Of a DNA stretch of 58,032 bases, positions 50,592-58,032 are shown piece by piece. Each line of letters opens with the position of its first letter. The first letter of the stretch is position 1. The stretch is taken from positions 1 through 58,032 of the forward strand of contig NZ_JXST01000039.1 in assembly GCF_000878195.1 (NCBI RefSeq). Direction: 5' to 3'. The notes below the pieces were generated by a model that searched no databases, had not been told where the DNA came from, and saw nothing but the letters and a program-made list of their open reading frames with translations. This stretch comes from Mycolicibacterium llatzerense (lineage in GTDB: Bacteria; Actinomycetota; Actinomycetes; Mycobacteriales; Mycobacteriaceae). The translations under genes and the position numbers were made by a program.

Positions 50592-52380
50592 CCTCGGCCT
50601 TCTGAGCCTCGGTCTTCTTGGCCTCAGGCTTGAAGTCGATGCCCGACTCCTTGCGCTGCTGCGCGGTGATCGGCGCCGGGGCGTCGGTCAGCGGGTCGAC
50701 GCCGCCGCCGGACTTTGGGAACGCGATGACGTCGCGGATCGAGTCCACCCCGGCGAGCAGCGCGGTGATGCGGTCCCAGCCGAAGGCCAGGCCGCCGTGC
50801 GGCGGCGCGCCAAAGGTGAAGGCGTCCAACAGGAATCCGAACTTGTCCTGCGCCTCGGCTTGGTCGATGCCCATCATCGCGAACACCCGCTCCTGGACGT
50901 CGCGGCGGTGGATACGGATCGAGCCGCCACCGATCTCGTTGCCGTTGCAGACGATGTCGTAGGCGTCGGCCATTGCCGCGCCCGGGTCGGTGTCGAAGGT
51001 CCCGATCGAGTCGGGCTGCGGCGCGGTGAACGCGTGGTGCACGGCGGTCCAGGCGCCGGAGCCGACGGCGACGTCGCCCGATGCGGTGGCCGCGTCGGCG
51101 GATTCGAACAGCGGCCAGTCGACCACCCAGGTGAACGCCCAGGCGTTGGGGTCGATCAGGTCGAGGCGCTTGGCGATCTCGATGCGCGTCGCGCCCAGCA
51201 GGGCTCGGGCACCCTTGGCCGGACCGGCCGCGAAGAAGATGCAGTCACCGACCTTCGCGCCGACCTGCTCGGCCAGACCGGCACGCTCGGCGTCGGTCAG
51301 GTTCTTGGCCACCGGGCCGCCCAGCTCGCCGTCCTCGCCCACGAGCACGTAGGCCAGGCCCTTGTGGCCGCGCTGCTTGGCGAACTCCTGCCAGCCGTCC
51401 AGCGTGCGGCGCGGCTGCGATGCACCGCCCGGCATGACGACCGCACCCACGTACGGCGCCTGGAACACCCGGAACGGGGTGTCCTTGAAGTAGTCGGTGC
51501 ACTCGACGAGCTCGACGGCGAAGCGCAGGTCCGGCTTGTCCGAGCCGAAGCGGCGCATGGCCTCTTCGTAGCTGATGCGCGGCAACGGCAGCGGCAGGTC
51601 GACGTCGATCAACTTCCACAACGCCGCCAGCACCTCTTCGGCCACGCCCATCACGTCGTCGGCGTTGACGAAGCTCATCTCGAGGTCGAGCTGGGTGAAC
51701 TCCGGCTGGCGGTCGGCGCGGAAATCCTCGTCGCGGTAGCAGCGGGCAATCTGGTAGTAGCGCTCCATGCCGGCCACCATGAGCAGCTGCTTGAACAGCT
51801 GCGGGCTCTGCGGCAGCGCGTAGAACGAGCCGGGCTGCAGGCGGGCTGGCACCAGGAAGTCGCGGGCGCCTTCGGGAGTCGAGCGGGTCATCGTCGGGGT
51901 CTCGATCTCGACGAAGTCGTGCTTGTCCAGCACGCCGCGGGCCGCCGCGTTGACCTTGGAGCGCAAGCGAATTGCGTTGCCCGGGCCTTCCCGGCGCAGG
52001 TCCAGGTAGCGGTACTTCAGCCGGGCTTCCTCGCCGGGGGTCTCGTCGAGCTGGAACGGCAGCGGGGCACTTTCGGACAGCACCTCGAGCGTCGTCGCGT
52101 TGACCTCGATGTCGCCCGTCGCGATGTCCTTGTTGGCGTTGCCGTCGGGCCGCACCTCGACGATGCCGGTGACCAGAACACAGAACTCGGCGCGCAGCCG
52201 GTGTGCCTGCTCGAGGACCGCGGCGTCACGGAACACCACCTGGGAGACCCCGGAGGCGTCGCGCAGATCGATGAAGATGACGCCGCCGTGGTCGCGCCGG
52301 CGCGCCACCCATCCAGCCAGGGTCACCGTCTGACCGGCGTCGGTGGATCGCAACGAACCGGCGGCGTGACTGCGCAACAC
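50584..52380 (-). CDS. aspS: aspartyl-tRNA synthetase
   Basis: A 598-residue bacterial-type AspRS: the OB anticodon-binding domain (GWVARRRDHGGVIFIDLRD), class II motif 2 (RYYQIARCYRDEDFRADRQPE as a block), the bacterial GAD insertion and motif 3 (GGLAFGWDRITALL). In mycobacteria this enzyme is non-discriminating and also charges tRNA-Asn for GatCAB, by family knowledge. The start is GTG at 52380 with GGAGA upstream; the open frame upstream to 53265 is antisense to the next gene. The tail is Lys/Ala/Glu-rich (KKTEAQKAEAK). Confidence 0.97.
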   Translation of the reverse strand: MLRSHAAGSLRSTDAGQTVTLAGWVARRRDHGGVIFIDLRDASGVSQVVFRDAAVLEQAHRLRAEFCVLVTGIVEVRPDGNANKDIATGDIEVNATTLEVLSESAPLPFQLDETPGEEARLKYRYLDLRREGPGNAIRLRSKVNAAARGVLDKHDFVEIETPTMTRSTPEGARDFLVPARLQPGSFYALPQSPQLFKQLLMVAGMERYYQIARCYRDEDFRADRQPEFTQLDLEMSFVNADDVMGVAEEVLAALWKLIDVDLPLPLPRISYEEAMRRFGSDKPDLRFAVELVECTDYFKDTPFRVFQAPYVGAVVMPGGASQPRRTLDGWQEFAKQRGHKGLAYVLVGEDGELGGPVAKNLTDAERAGLAEQVGAKVGDCIFFAAGPAKGARALLGATRIEIAKRLDLIDPNAWAFTWVVDWPLFESADAATASGDVAVGSGAWTAVHHAFTAPQPDSIGTFDTDPGAAMADAYDIVCNGNEIGGGSIRIHRRDVQERVFAMMGIDQAEAQDKFGFLLDAFTFGAPPHGGLAFGWDRITALLAGVDSIRDVIAFPKSGGGVDPLTDAPAPITAQQRKESGIDFKPEAKKTEAQKAEAK

Positions 52381-52443
52381 GAATATCTCCTCAAGAAGTC
52401 TGAATTCGAGCGCTAAGTCTAGAGGGGCGCCTCGACCGGTAAT

Positions 52444-53334
52444 TTGGCGACAGTGAGCTTTGCCCTCGTAGGACCGGGTGCCATCGGATCGACGATCGCC
52501 GCGCTGCTGTACGCGGCGGGCCGCGAGGTGCTGCTGTGCGGGCGGACGCCCCGCGGCGCCATCGAGGTTCGGGTGGACGGCAGCGCGCCGATCGTGGTGC
52601 CCGGCCCGGTGCACACCGATCCCGATACCGTCGCCGGACCGGTCGACGTGGTGCTGCTGGCGGTCAAGGACACCCAGTACGCAGCGTCGGCTCCGTGGCT
52701 GGCCCGGCTGTGCGGTCCGGACACCGTCGTCTGCGCGCTGCAGAACGGCGTCGAACAAGCTGACCGGCTTCGCCCCTACTGCCCCGAATCTGCCGTCGTA
52801 GCTGCGGCGATCTGGATTGCGGCGGAGACCCAACCCGAAGGCTGGGTGAAGGTGCTGCAGGCCCCGCGGCTGGTGCTGCCCGACGACCTCGCCGCGACGA
52901 GGCTGGCGGCGGCCATGGACGGCAGTGGGATCAGCATCGAACTGGATCCGGACTTCCTCAGCGCTGCGTGGCGCAAGCTGTTGGTCAACGCCGTGGTGGG
53001 CTTCATGGTGCTGTCCGGCCGGCGCTCCGGGATGTTCCGGCGCGACGACGTCGCCGCAGTGGCCCGCAGGTATCTGGCCGAATGCCTGGCGGTCGCGCGC
53101 GCCGAGGGCGCGGCACTGCCCGACAGCGTCGTCGACGAGATCGCCGACATGCTCAAGCAGGCGCCCACCGATATGGCGACGTCCATGCTGATCGACCGCG
53201 AAGCCGGCCGCCCGCTGGAATGGGACATCCGAAACGGCGTCATCCAACGCAAGGGCGCCGCGCACGGCATCGCCACCCCGATCAGCGACGTGCTGGTGCC
53301 ACTGTTGGCCGCGGCGAGTGACGGACCGGGTTAA
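52444..53334 (+). CDS. ketopantoate-reductase-family oxidoreductase (Rv2573-like)
   Basis: A 296-residue ApbA/PanE-type protein: NADP motif ALVGPGAIGSTIAALLYAAG, then LLAVKDTQ and CALQNGVEQ, with the catalytic Lys in WRKLLVNAVVG near 180 and the C-terminal EWDIRNGVI (Glu/Asn of the active site). It would reduce 2-dehydropantoate or a related 2-oxo acid; a second panE may exist elsewhere, so pantothenate function is not certain. The start is TTG at 52444 or GTG at 52453; neither has a good SD. Divergent from aspS, as in M. tuberculosis (Rv2572c/Rv2573). Confidence 0.87.
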   Translation: MATVSFALVGPGAIGSTIAALLYAAGREVLLCGRTPRGAIEVRVDGSAPIVVPGPVHTDPDTVAGPVDVVLLAVKDTQYAASAPWLARLCGPDTVVCALQNGVEQADRLRPYCPESAVVAAAIWIAAETQPEGWVKVLQAPRLVLPDDLAATRLAAAMDGSGISIELDPDFLSAAWRKLLVNAVVGFMVLSGRRSGMFRRDDVAAVARRYLAECLAVARAEGAALPDSVVDEIADMLKQAPTDMATSMLIDREAGRPLEWDIRNGVIQRKGAAHGIATPISDVLVPLLAAASDGPG

Positions 53335-53876
53335 CGCAGCAGCCGGCGCACCTCGTCGTCGCTGACCTGGTCGAAATCACGGTAGGACTCCCCCACTGCG
53401 GCGAACGGCGTCGGGAGGTCGGCGCAGACCACGTCGTCGACGATCCCGGTCAGCTGCCGGCAGGCCGACTCGGTGCCGACCGGTACCGCCACCACCAACG
53501 TCCGCGGTCCGCTCTCCCGCACCACCTCCGCGGCCACCCGCATGCTGGCGCCGGTGGCCATGCCGTCATCGACGAGGATCACGGTCCGCCCCGTCACGTT
53601 GGGCGGTGGCCGCCCCCGGCGGTAGTCGGTTTCGCGCCGCACCAACTCGCGGCCCTCGGCTTCGGCGACCTCGGACAGCGTCTGCTGCGAAATCTGCAGT
53701 GGCCCAACCACATCCTGATTGACAACGATGTGACCGCCACCGCCCAGCGCGCCCATGGCGTACTCCTCGTGACCGGGCACGCCCAGTTTCCGGACGACGC
53801 AGGCGTCCAGCGGCGCATTCAGAGCGGCCGCGATCTCCGACGCGACGGGCACCCCGCCGCGGGCCAGACCGAGCAC
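53331..53876 (-). CDS. phosphoribosyltransferase-family protein, N-terminal start uncertain
   Basis: 181 residues from GTG 53876: LGLARGGVPVASEIAAAL, VVRKLGVPGHEEYAMGAL, and the PRPP loop VILVDDGMATGASM near 120. These 'Pribosyltran' proteins are often fused to a hydrolase in mycobacteria; here the domain stands alone. Conserved family sequence clearly continues upstream in the same frame (VFRNRAEAGRVLAGLL and TAYRGRRDVVV, 53957 to 53877), but between the in-frame TGA at 53984-53982 and the GTG at 53876 there is no ATG, GTG or TTG. A non-standard start, a frameshift or recent decay is possible. Its stop overlaps the convergent oxidoreductase stop. Confidence 0.75.
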   Translation of the reverse strand: MLGLARGGVPVASEIAAALNAPLDACVVRKLGVPGHEEYAMGALGGGGHIVVNQDVVGPLQISQQTLSEVAEAEGRELVRRETDYRRGRPPPNVTGRTVILVDDGMATGASMRVAAEVVRESGPRTLVVAVPVGTESACRQLTGIVDDVVCADLPTPFAAVGESYRDFDQVSDDEVRRLLR

Positions 53877-54062
53877 GACGACATCGCGTCTGCCGCGGTA
53901 CGCCGTCAGCAGACCGGCCAGTACGCGCCCCGCCTCTGCACGGTTACGAAAGACGCGTCTCGATAGATGATTTCGCGTGCCTCAGATCCTATTCCCATCA
54001 GCGCCGTCGCGTGGTAATCCGTAATTGACACAAGCCAAATTAATAGCGTCGAGGAGGCAGAA

Positions 54063-54530
54063 GTGAAGCTCACCGGAACAGCTGTTGCGGTTCTCTCGGT
54101 GGTCGGCATCGCCAGTGCGCCGATCGCGTCGTCGGCCGGCTATCCGCTCGTCGGCAAGCTCGGCAGCACCTTGAAGATGACCGACAGCGTCGGACAGGTC
54201 CAGCTGAGCTGGCAGGTCTCTGACCTCAAGCCGAGCTCCGATGTCATGCCGGGCTATCCGGTCGCCGGAAAGCTCTGGGAGGCCACGGCGACTGTCCGCG
54301 CGCTGAGTGGTCCCGTCACCCCCGGTGTTTCGCAGTTCAACGCGGTCGCGCCGAACCAGGCCAGCTACCGCGTGCTGTGGATGGTCGCCAGCCCGATCAA
54401 CATCAGCGGCGCAACCATTCCGCAGGGCGGGCAGTCGACCGGGAAGATTCACTTCGACGTCACCGGCGCCGCGCCCACGACGGTGACGATGAACAACGGC
54501 ATGGAAGACCTGATGGTCTGGACGCCGTGA
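54063..54530 (+). CDS. mpt63: MPT63/MPB63-family secreted immunogenic protein
   Basis: A 155-residue secreted protein: Sec signal peptide (MKLTGTAVAVLSVVGIASAP, cleavage after about residue 24) and one DUF1942 immunoglobulin-like beta-sandwich. The mature part closely follows MPT63 of M. tuberculosis (Rv1926c) as I remember it: YPLVGKLGS, MTDSVGQVQLSWQVSDLK, PGYPVAGKLWEATATV, GATIPQGGQSTGKIHFDVTG, MNNGMEDL. Function is unknown; it is an abundant antigen specific to mycobacteria. GTG start with GAGGAGG SD. Followed by an 11-bp dyad. Confidence 0.93.
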   Translation: MKLTGTAVAVLSVVGIASAPIASSAGYPLVGKLGSTLKMTDSVGQVQLSWQVSDLKPSSDVMPGYPVAGKLWEATATVRALSGPVTPGVSQFNAVAPNQASYRVLWMVASPINISGATIPQGGQSTGKIHFDVTGAAPTTVTMNNGMEDLMVWTP

Positions 54531-54533
54531 ACC

Positions 54534-54562
54534 AGTAGACACCCTGCTCTAGGGTGTCTACT
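54534..54562. promoter_or_regulatory. perfect 11-bp dyad between mpt63 and SRPBCC gene
   Basis: AGTAGACACCC-TGCTCTA-GGGTGTCTACT, 11-bp arms and 7-base centre, from 4 bp after the mpt63 stop to 2 bp before the next ATG (54564). It fills the place where an SD would lie. It could be a TetR-type operator over a leaderless promoter, or a hairpin that ends the mpt63 transcript; no T-run follows. Confidence 0.6.
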
Positions 54563-54563
54563 C

Positions 54564-55079
54564 ATGAAGATCTACCAGTGCGAGCCCGTCGGCGTCGACT
54601 TCATCGACAGCGCACCGTTCCGCTTCGTCAGCAAAGTCGAGCTGGCGATCAAACCGGAGCAGCTGTTCGAGGTCTTCTCCGACGAGACGTCCTGGCCGCG
54701 CTGGGCAACACTGATCACCAACGTGGAGTGGACCAGCCCGAAACCGTACGGCGTGGGCACCACCCGTACGGTGACGATGCGCGGCCATATCGTCGGCGAT
54801 GAGGAGTTCATCGGCTGGGAGCCGTTCTCCTACATGGCTTTCCGCTTCAACACCAGCACCTCCAACATGCTCTCCGCCTTCGCCGAGGGCTACACCGTCG
54901 AGGAAACCCCGGGCGGTTGCCACCTGACGTGGGTGATGGCCATGAAGCCCAGCGGCCTTGCCGGTGAGCTGGGCATGCGGGCCGGCCGCCCGATGATGGC
55001 GTGGCTGTTCCAGCGGTTCCTGCACAACCTGCGCCGCTACACCGACGAGCGTTACGGGGACGAGCGCTACGGCGCGTAG
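54564..55079 (+). CDS. SRPBCC (polyketide cyclase/START-like) family protein
   Basis: A 171-residue helix-grip protein: beta-strand FRFVSKVELAIKPEQLFEVFSD, W-rich start of the first helix region (SWPRWATLITNVEW), VGTTRTVTMRGHIVGDEEFIGWEP, and a long C-terminal helix (MMAWLFQRFLHNLRRYTDERY). Such proteins bind lipids or polyketides in a deep pocket; many have no known ligand. No signal peptide. The ATG has no SD and sits 2 bp after the 11-bp dyad. Its last 13 bp overlap the convergent carboxylesterase. Confidence 0.88.
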   Translation: MKIYQCEPVGVDFIDSAPFRFVSKVELAIKPEQLFEVFSDETSWPRWATLITNVEWTSPKPYGVGTTRTVTMRGHIVGDEEFIGWEPFSYMAFRFNTSTSNMLSAFAEGYTVEETPGGCHLTWVMAMKPSGLAGELGMRAGRPMMAWLFQRFLHNLRRYTDERYGDERYGA

Positions 55080-56587
55080 AGCCCTGCCCAGACCTGCCGG
55101 CGCACCTGGTCCGGGTCATCGATGGTTTCGTCGCGCATCGAGCCGATGACCCTGGTGGCGCGCCGATCGGTGTCGTAGGCCGGCCAATCGGCCATGCTGT
55201 CGCTCTTCGTGGCGAAGTCCAGCCGCTCGCGGGACGCGAAGTCCAGCCATAGCCGCTGCATCCGCCGGCCGACCGACGGCTGCACCTGACGGCCGAGCGG
55301 GTGCAGTATCCGGCCCATGTAGGAGCCGTAGCTGTGCTGGATATGCACGATCTCGCTGCCGTGCGTCGCGCCGAGACCCAGCACTTTCAGCGTCCACGTG
55401 GTGTGGTCGAACCGGTAGACGTGCGTCGGCGCATGCTGACTGTAGGCATCCGAGAACGCCCACGTCGGGGCGCCGAACATGACGTCGGAGCCGATCCCGA
55501 TCAGCGCCCGGCGCCGCGGATAGCTCGGATAGGCCTGCAGCACAGCATCTTTCGCGTCCGGTGCGATGCGCGCGAAGTAGTCGTCGACCATCGGGACGGT
55601 GGTGGGCAGCATCGGCGGCTTGCCCCACGCGAACATCGACGCCTCGCGGCTGTTGGTACCGACGATCAGCGGCACCTTCGCCACGGCCCCGGCCAGCGCG
55701 GCCGACACCGGATGTGCGGGCAGCAGGTCGACGCCGTAGGTCAGCCCGTAGGCCAGCTTCGGACTGTTGGCCGCGCTCTCCCCCTGTAGCTGCCCGGCGG
55801 CGCGGCGCAGTTGGCGCTGCGGTAGCCCGACGATCTGGTCGACGGGGACGTCCAGGCGGCGCACGAATTCATGGGCCTGGCGGGCCCGGGTCTCGCGGTC
55901 GGCGATCAGCGGCAGCGCCGGGCTCTGCGCGATGGCCCGGCCGAACAGTCCGTCGGCCGCGGGACTGGCCAGCAGCGCCAGCACTGATGTCGCACCGGCC
56001 GATTCGCCGAACACGGTGACCTGGTCGGGGTCTCCGCCGAACGCGGCGATGTTGTCGCGCACCCATTGCAGTGCCGCGATCTGGTCCCGCAGGCACAGGT
56101 TGTCGTCGAATCCCGGGCCGAGGTCACCGAGTTCGAAACCGCCGAACACGCCGAGCCGGTAGGTCACGTTGACGACCACCACGTCGCCGTTGGCCGCCAA
56201 CCGGGATCCGTTGTACAGCTGCAACTGACCGGCCCCGAACACGAAGGCGCCGCCGGGAATCCACACCATCACCGGCAGTGAGCCCGTCACATCGGGTGAC
56301 CACACAGTGACGGTCAGGCAGGCTTCGTCCCGCATCTTGGGGTCGTCGCGCCCGCCGCCGACGAACGACTTGCCCTGCGGCGGGATGGGTCCGTGGTCGA
56401 TGGCGTCACGAATGCCGGACCACGGGATCAGCGGTTGCGGAGCGCGGAACCGCAACGGCCCGACAGGCTGCTCGGCATAGCCGACGCCACGCCAGACGTG
56501 CACGTTGCCTTCGGTGGTGCCACGGAGGGCGCCCGCCACGGTGTGAACGATGGTCGAACGGTCAATGGTTTCGGGCTGGACGGCCAC
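55067..56587 (-). CDS. type-B carboxylesterase
   Basis: A 506-residue carboxylesterase/lipase (COesterase family): N-terminal GVGYAEQPVGPLRFRAPQ, EACLTVTVWSP, oxyanion region WIPGGAFVFGAG, nucleophile FGESAGATSV (Ser ~196), Glu in TNSREASMFAWG and His in GATHGSEIVHI. It hydrolyses esters or carbamates; no signal peptide is evident, so probably cytoplasmic. GTG at 56587 gives the usual N-terminus; the open frame beyond it to 57346 lies antisense to the metallopeptidase gene. A 10-bp palindrome lies 13 bp upstream. Confidence 0.92.
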   Translation of the reverse strand: MAVQPETIDRSTIVHTVAGALRGTTEGNVHVWRGVGYAEQPVGPLRFRAPQPLIPWSGIRDAIDHGPIPPQGKSFVGGGRDDPKMRDEACLTVTVWSPDVTGSLPVMVWIPGGAFVFGAGQLQLYNGSRLAANGDVVVVNVTYRLGVFGGFELGDLGPGFDDNLCLRDQIAALQWVRDNIAAFGGDPDQVTVFGESAGATSVLALLASPAADGLFGRAIAQSPALPLIADRETRARQAHEFVRRLDVPVDQIVGLPQRQLRRAAGQLQGESAANSPKLAYGLTYGVDLLPAHPVSAALAGAVAKVPLIVGTNSREASMFAWGKPPMLPTTVPMVDDYFARIAPDAKDAVLQAYPSYPRRRALIGIGSDVMFGAPTWAFSDAYSQHAPTHVYRFDHTTWTLKVLGLGATHGSEIVHIQHSYGSYMGRILHPLGRQVQPSVGRRMQRLWLDFASRERLDFATKSDSMADWPAYDTDRRATRVIGSMRDETIDDPDQVRRQVWAGLYAP

Positions 56588-56600
56588 ACTGGAAATCGTA

Positions 56601-56610
56601 GTCGTACGAC
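56601..56610. promoter_or_regulatory. 10-bp palindrome upstream of the carboxylesterase
   Basis: GTCGTACGAC is perfectly self-complementary, 13 bp before the carboxylesterase GTG in the 120-bp region divergent from the metallopeptidase gene. It could be a regulator half-site pair, but a 10-bp palindrome in GC-rich DNA may be chance. Confidence 0.2.
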
Positions 56611-56707
56611 GATCAAGCGATGAGGAACGAATCGCGCTGAGGAGTGCGACCAATCGATCCAGTGTGGAAAGCTGGCATCCAGTCGTATTCGAGGCCCGGA
56701 CGGAGCG

Positions 56708-57601
56708 GTGATGACCTTCAACGAAGGTATGCAGATCGACACGAGCAATACGTCGACCAGCGGGGGTGGCGGTTTCGGCGGCCGTGGCATCGCGATCGGC
56801 GGCGGCATGGGTGGCTTGGTGATCGTGGTGGTCGCCATGTTCCTCGGGGTGGATCCGAGTTCGATTCTCGGCCAGCAGAACCAGGCGCCCCAGTCCAGCC
56901 AGGGATCCAGCGCTTACGACCTGAGCAAGTGCAAGACGGGCGCGGACGCCAACAAGTACCTGGAGTGCCGCATCGTGGCCACGGGCAACTCGGTGGACGG
57001 CGTGTGGTCGCAGCTGCTGAAGGGCTACACGCCGCCGAAGATCCGGCTGTTCCGCGGTCAAGTGAGTACCGCGTGCGGTCCGGCCGACACCTCGGTGGGC
57101 CCGTTCTACTGCCCCGGCGACAAGACGGCGTATTTCGACACCAGTTTCTTCCAGACCTTGGTCGACCAATTCGGTTCCAGCGGCGGGCCTTTGGCGCAGG
57201 AGTACGTGGTGGCGCACGAGTTCGGCCACCACGTCCAGAATCTGCTCGGTGACATCGGCAAGGCGCAGCGGGGGCCGAAGGGTGCCGAGGGCAACAGCGT
57301 CCGCACTGAGCTGCAGGCCGACTGCTACGCCGGCGTGTGGGCGCACTACGCCTCGACGGTCAAGCAGAAGAGCACGGGCGTCCCGTTTCTGCAGCCGTTA
57401 AGCGACAAGGACATTGCCGACGCCTTGTCGGCCGCCTCATCGGTCGGTGACGATCGCATCCAGAAGCAGGCCACCGGCCGCGTCAATCCGGAGTCGTGGA
57501 CGCACGGATCGTCTGCCGAACGACAGAAGTGGTTCACCACCGGTTACCAGACCGGCGACGCCAAGCAGTGCGACACGTACAACGCACAGGATCTGGGCTA
57601 G
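56708..57601 (+). CDS. membrane-anchored neutral zinc metallopeptidase (Rv2575/YpfJ-like)
   Basis: A 297-residue protein: a glycine-rich cytoplasmic start (SGGGGFGGRG), one membrane helix at about 32-48, a Q/S-rich linker, and the YpfJ zinc-peptidase domain. The active site is AHEFGHHVQNL near residue 169-179 with the downstream ELQADCYAGVWAHY giving the third ligand. Further cysteines (SKCKTG, LECRI, TACG, FYCPG) probably form disulfides outside the membrane. The start is GTG 56708 or ATG 56711. It is annotated in M. tuberculosis only as a glycine-rich membrane protein (Rv2575). Confidence 0.9.
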   Translation: MMTFNEGMQIDTSNTSTSGGGGFGGRGIAIGGGMGGLVIVVVAMFLGVDPSSILGQQNQAPQSSQGSSAYDLSKCKTGADANKYLECRIVATGNSVDGVWSQLLKGYTPPKIRLFRGQVSTACGPADTSVGPFYCPGDKTAYFDTSFFQTLVDQFGSSGGPLAQEYVVAHEFGHHVQNLLGDIGKAQRGPKGAEGNSVRTELQADCYAGVWAHYASTVKQKSTGVPFLQPLSDKDIADALSAASSVGDDRIQKQATGRVNPESWTHGSSAERQKWFTTGYQTGDAKQCDTYNAQDLG

Positions 57602-58032
57602 GCCGCAGGGTTGATCCGCGCGATATACACGTCGCGCGTGAAGATGCGTAGCCCCTCGGGCCCCGGTGGTGCGGTCGAGGTGTAAACCGCTCCCGATGGC
57701 GTGGTCAACGCGATAGTGTGCCGGCCGTACCGGTCGTAGCTCGCGGCTGCTTGCCAGCCGGGTTCTTCTTTGACGTAATTGCAGTGCTCGCACAACCCAT
57801 CCCCGTTGTCTGCACTTGTGAGTCCGTGGTGGGCGTGCGGCTTCACATGGTCGGTGTGACGAATCCGGGCGTTGCAGTATGGCGTCCGGCAGATCTGGTC
57901 CCGCAGAGCGATGAACCGGGCCAGCCCTTTCGGGAAGGTCCGCGCCGTCGATTCCATCGCGACCAACTTGTTGGTACCCGGCTGGGCATACAGCCGCCGC
58001 ACCGCCGCGGCCGCCTGCGGGTCGGCTTCGGC
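57598..58032 (-). CDS. HNH endonuclease signature protein, 13E12/DUF222 type (partial)
   Basis: Only the C-terminal 144 residues are inside the window; the frame is open across the right edge. It has the HNH motif typical of mycobacterial 13E12-repeat/DUF222 proteins: CRTPYCNARIRHTDHVKPHAHHG, then TSADNGDGLCEHCNYVKEEPGW, the four cysteines making a zinc site around the HNH. Such multi-copy genes in mycobacteria serve as prophage (phiRv1-type) integration sites by established knowledge. Its stop overlaps the metallopeptidase stop in a CTAG. Confidence 0.9.
   Translation of the reverse strand, partial: AEADPQAAAAVRRLYAQPGTNKLVAMESTARTFPKGLARFIALRDQICRTPYCNARIRHTDHVKPHAHHGLTSADNGDGLCEHCNYVKEEPGWQAAASYDRYGRHTIALTTPSGAVYTSTAPPGPEGLRIFTRDVYIARINPAA

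Noticed and set aside
1..58032. CRISPR arrays, tRNA/rRNA genes, transposase genes.
   Set aside because: No regularly spaced direct repeats, no cloverleaf-like stretches in the gaps, and no DDE or tyrosine/serine recombinase motifs were seen.

Overview
The window is GC-rich, compact actinobacterial DNA that I read as a Mycobacterium/Mycolicibacterium chromosome, probably an environmental species. The evidence is a long run of genes in an order recalled from the M. tuberculosis nusB-efp-pepQ / aro / alaS / aspS region, an mpt63 orthologue, the Rv2566-Rv2569c family cluster, frequent GTG starts, ATGA overlaps and CTAG tail-to-tail gene ends. Species cannot be fixed from sequence alone.

Region 1 (1-15.9 kb) is accessory metabolism. 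It holds an FAD monooxygenase convergent with an AraC regulator; a three-gene + strand set (PLP amino-acid deaminase/aldolase, aldonolactone oxidase, amidase); then a tightly overlapped minus-strand operon: GntR/UTRA regulator, AprB-like 2[4Fe-4S] ferredoxin, substrate-binding lipoprotein with a NosL-like tail, permease, ATPase, and an AprA-like flavoprotein ending in HEAT repeats. A molybdopterin oxidoreductase lies upstream. The operon looks like an importer tied to a two-subunit redox enzyme of unknown substrate.

Region 2 (15.9-29.6 kb) is core: Rv2532c-like, nusB, efp, pepQ, a membrane protein, aroB, aroK, aroC, a GNAT enzyme, a prepilin-type peptidase, aroE, mltG, ruvX, alaS and an Rv2557/2558-like protein. 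The aroD gene expected beside aroB is absent.

Region 3 (29.6-43.2 kb) holds rarA, two tandem DUF2236 oxygenase-family genes opposite a TetR gene, DUF3097 and DUF4333 proteins, and a four-gene minus-strand operon (transglutaminase-like giant, circularly permuted ATP-grasp/alpha-E protein, second transglutaminase, zinc metalloprotein) that resembles a predicted peptide-ligation and cleavage system.

Region 4 (43.2-50.6 kb) is accessory: a condensation-fold acyltransferase, a decayed HxlR tail, DUF389, an HxlR regulator with a clear operator before a thiolase, a deazaflavin-dependent nitroreductase-family protein, and a Baeyer-Villiger-type monooxygenase fused to an alpha/beta hydrolase.

Region 5 (50.6-58 kb) holds aspS, a ketopantoate-reductase relative, a phosphoribosyltransferase whose conserved N-terminus lacks a usual start codon, mpt63, an SRPBCC protein, a type-B carboxylesterase, a zinc metallopeptidase and the end of an HNH/13E12-type gene.

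The two large gene-free gaps (13.1-13.6 kb and 23.1-23.5 kb) carry diverged, oppositely oriented copies of one roughly 120-bp element. Each copy has two tandem long-loop dyads with the same spacing and apparent compensatory changes. With the AprAB-like importer operon, this is the best candidate for something undescribed.
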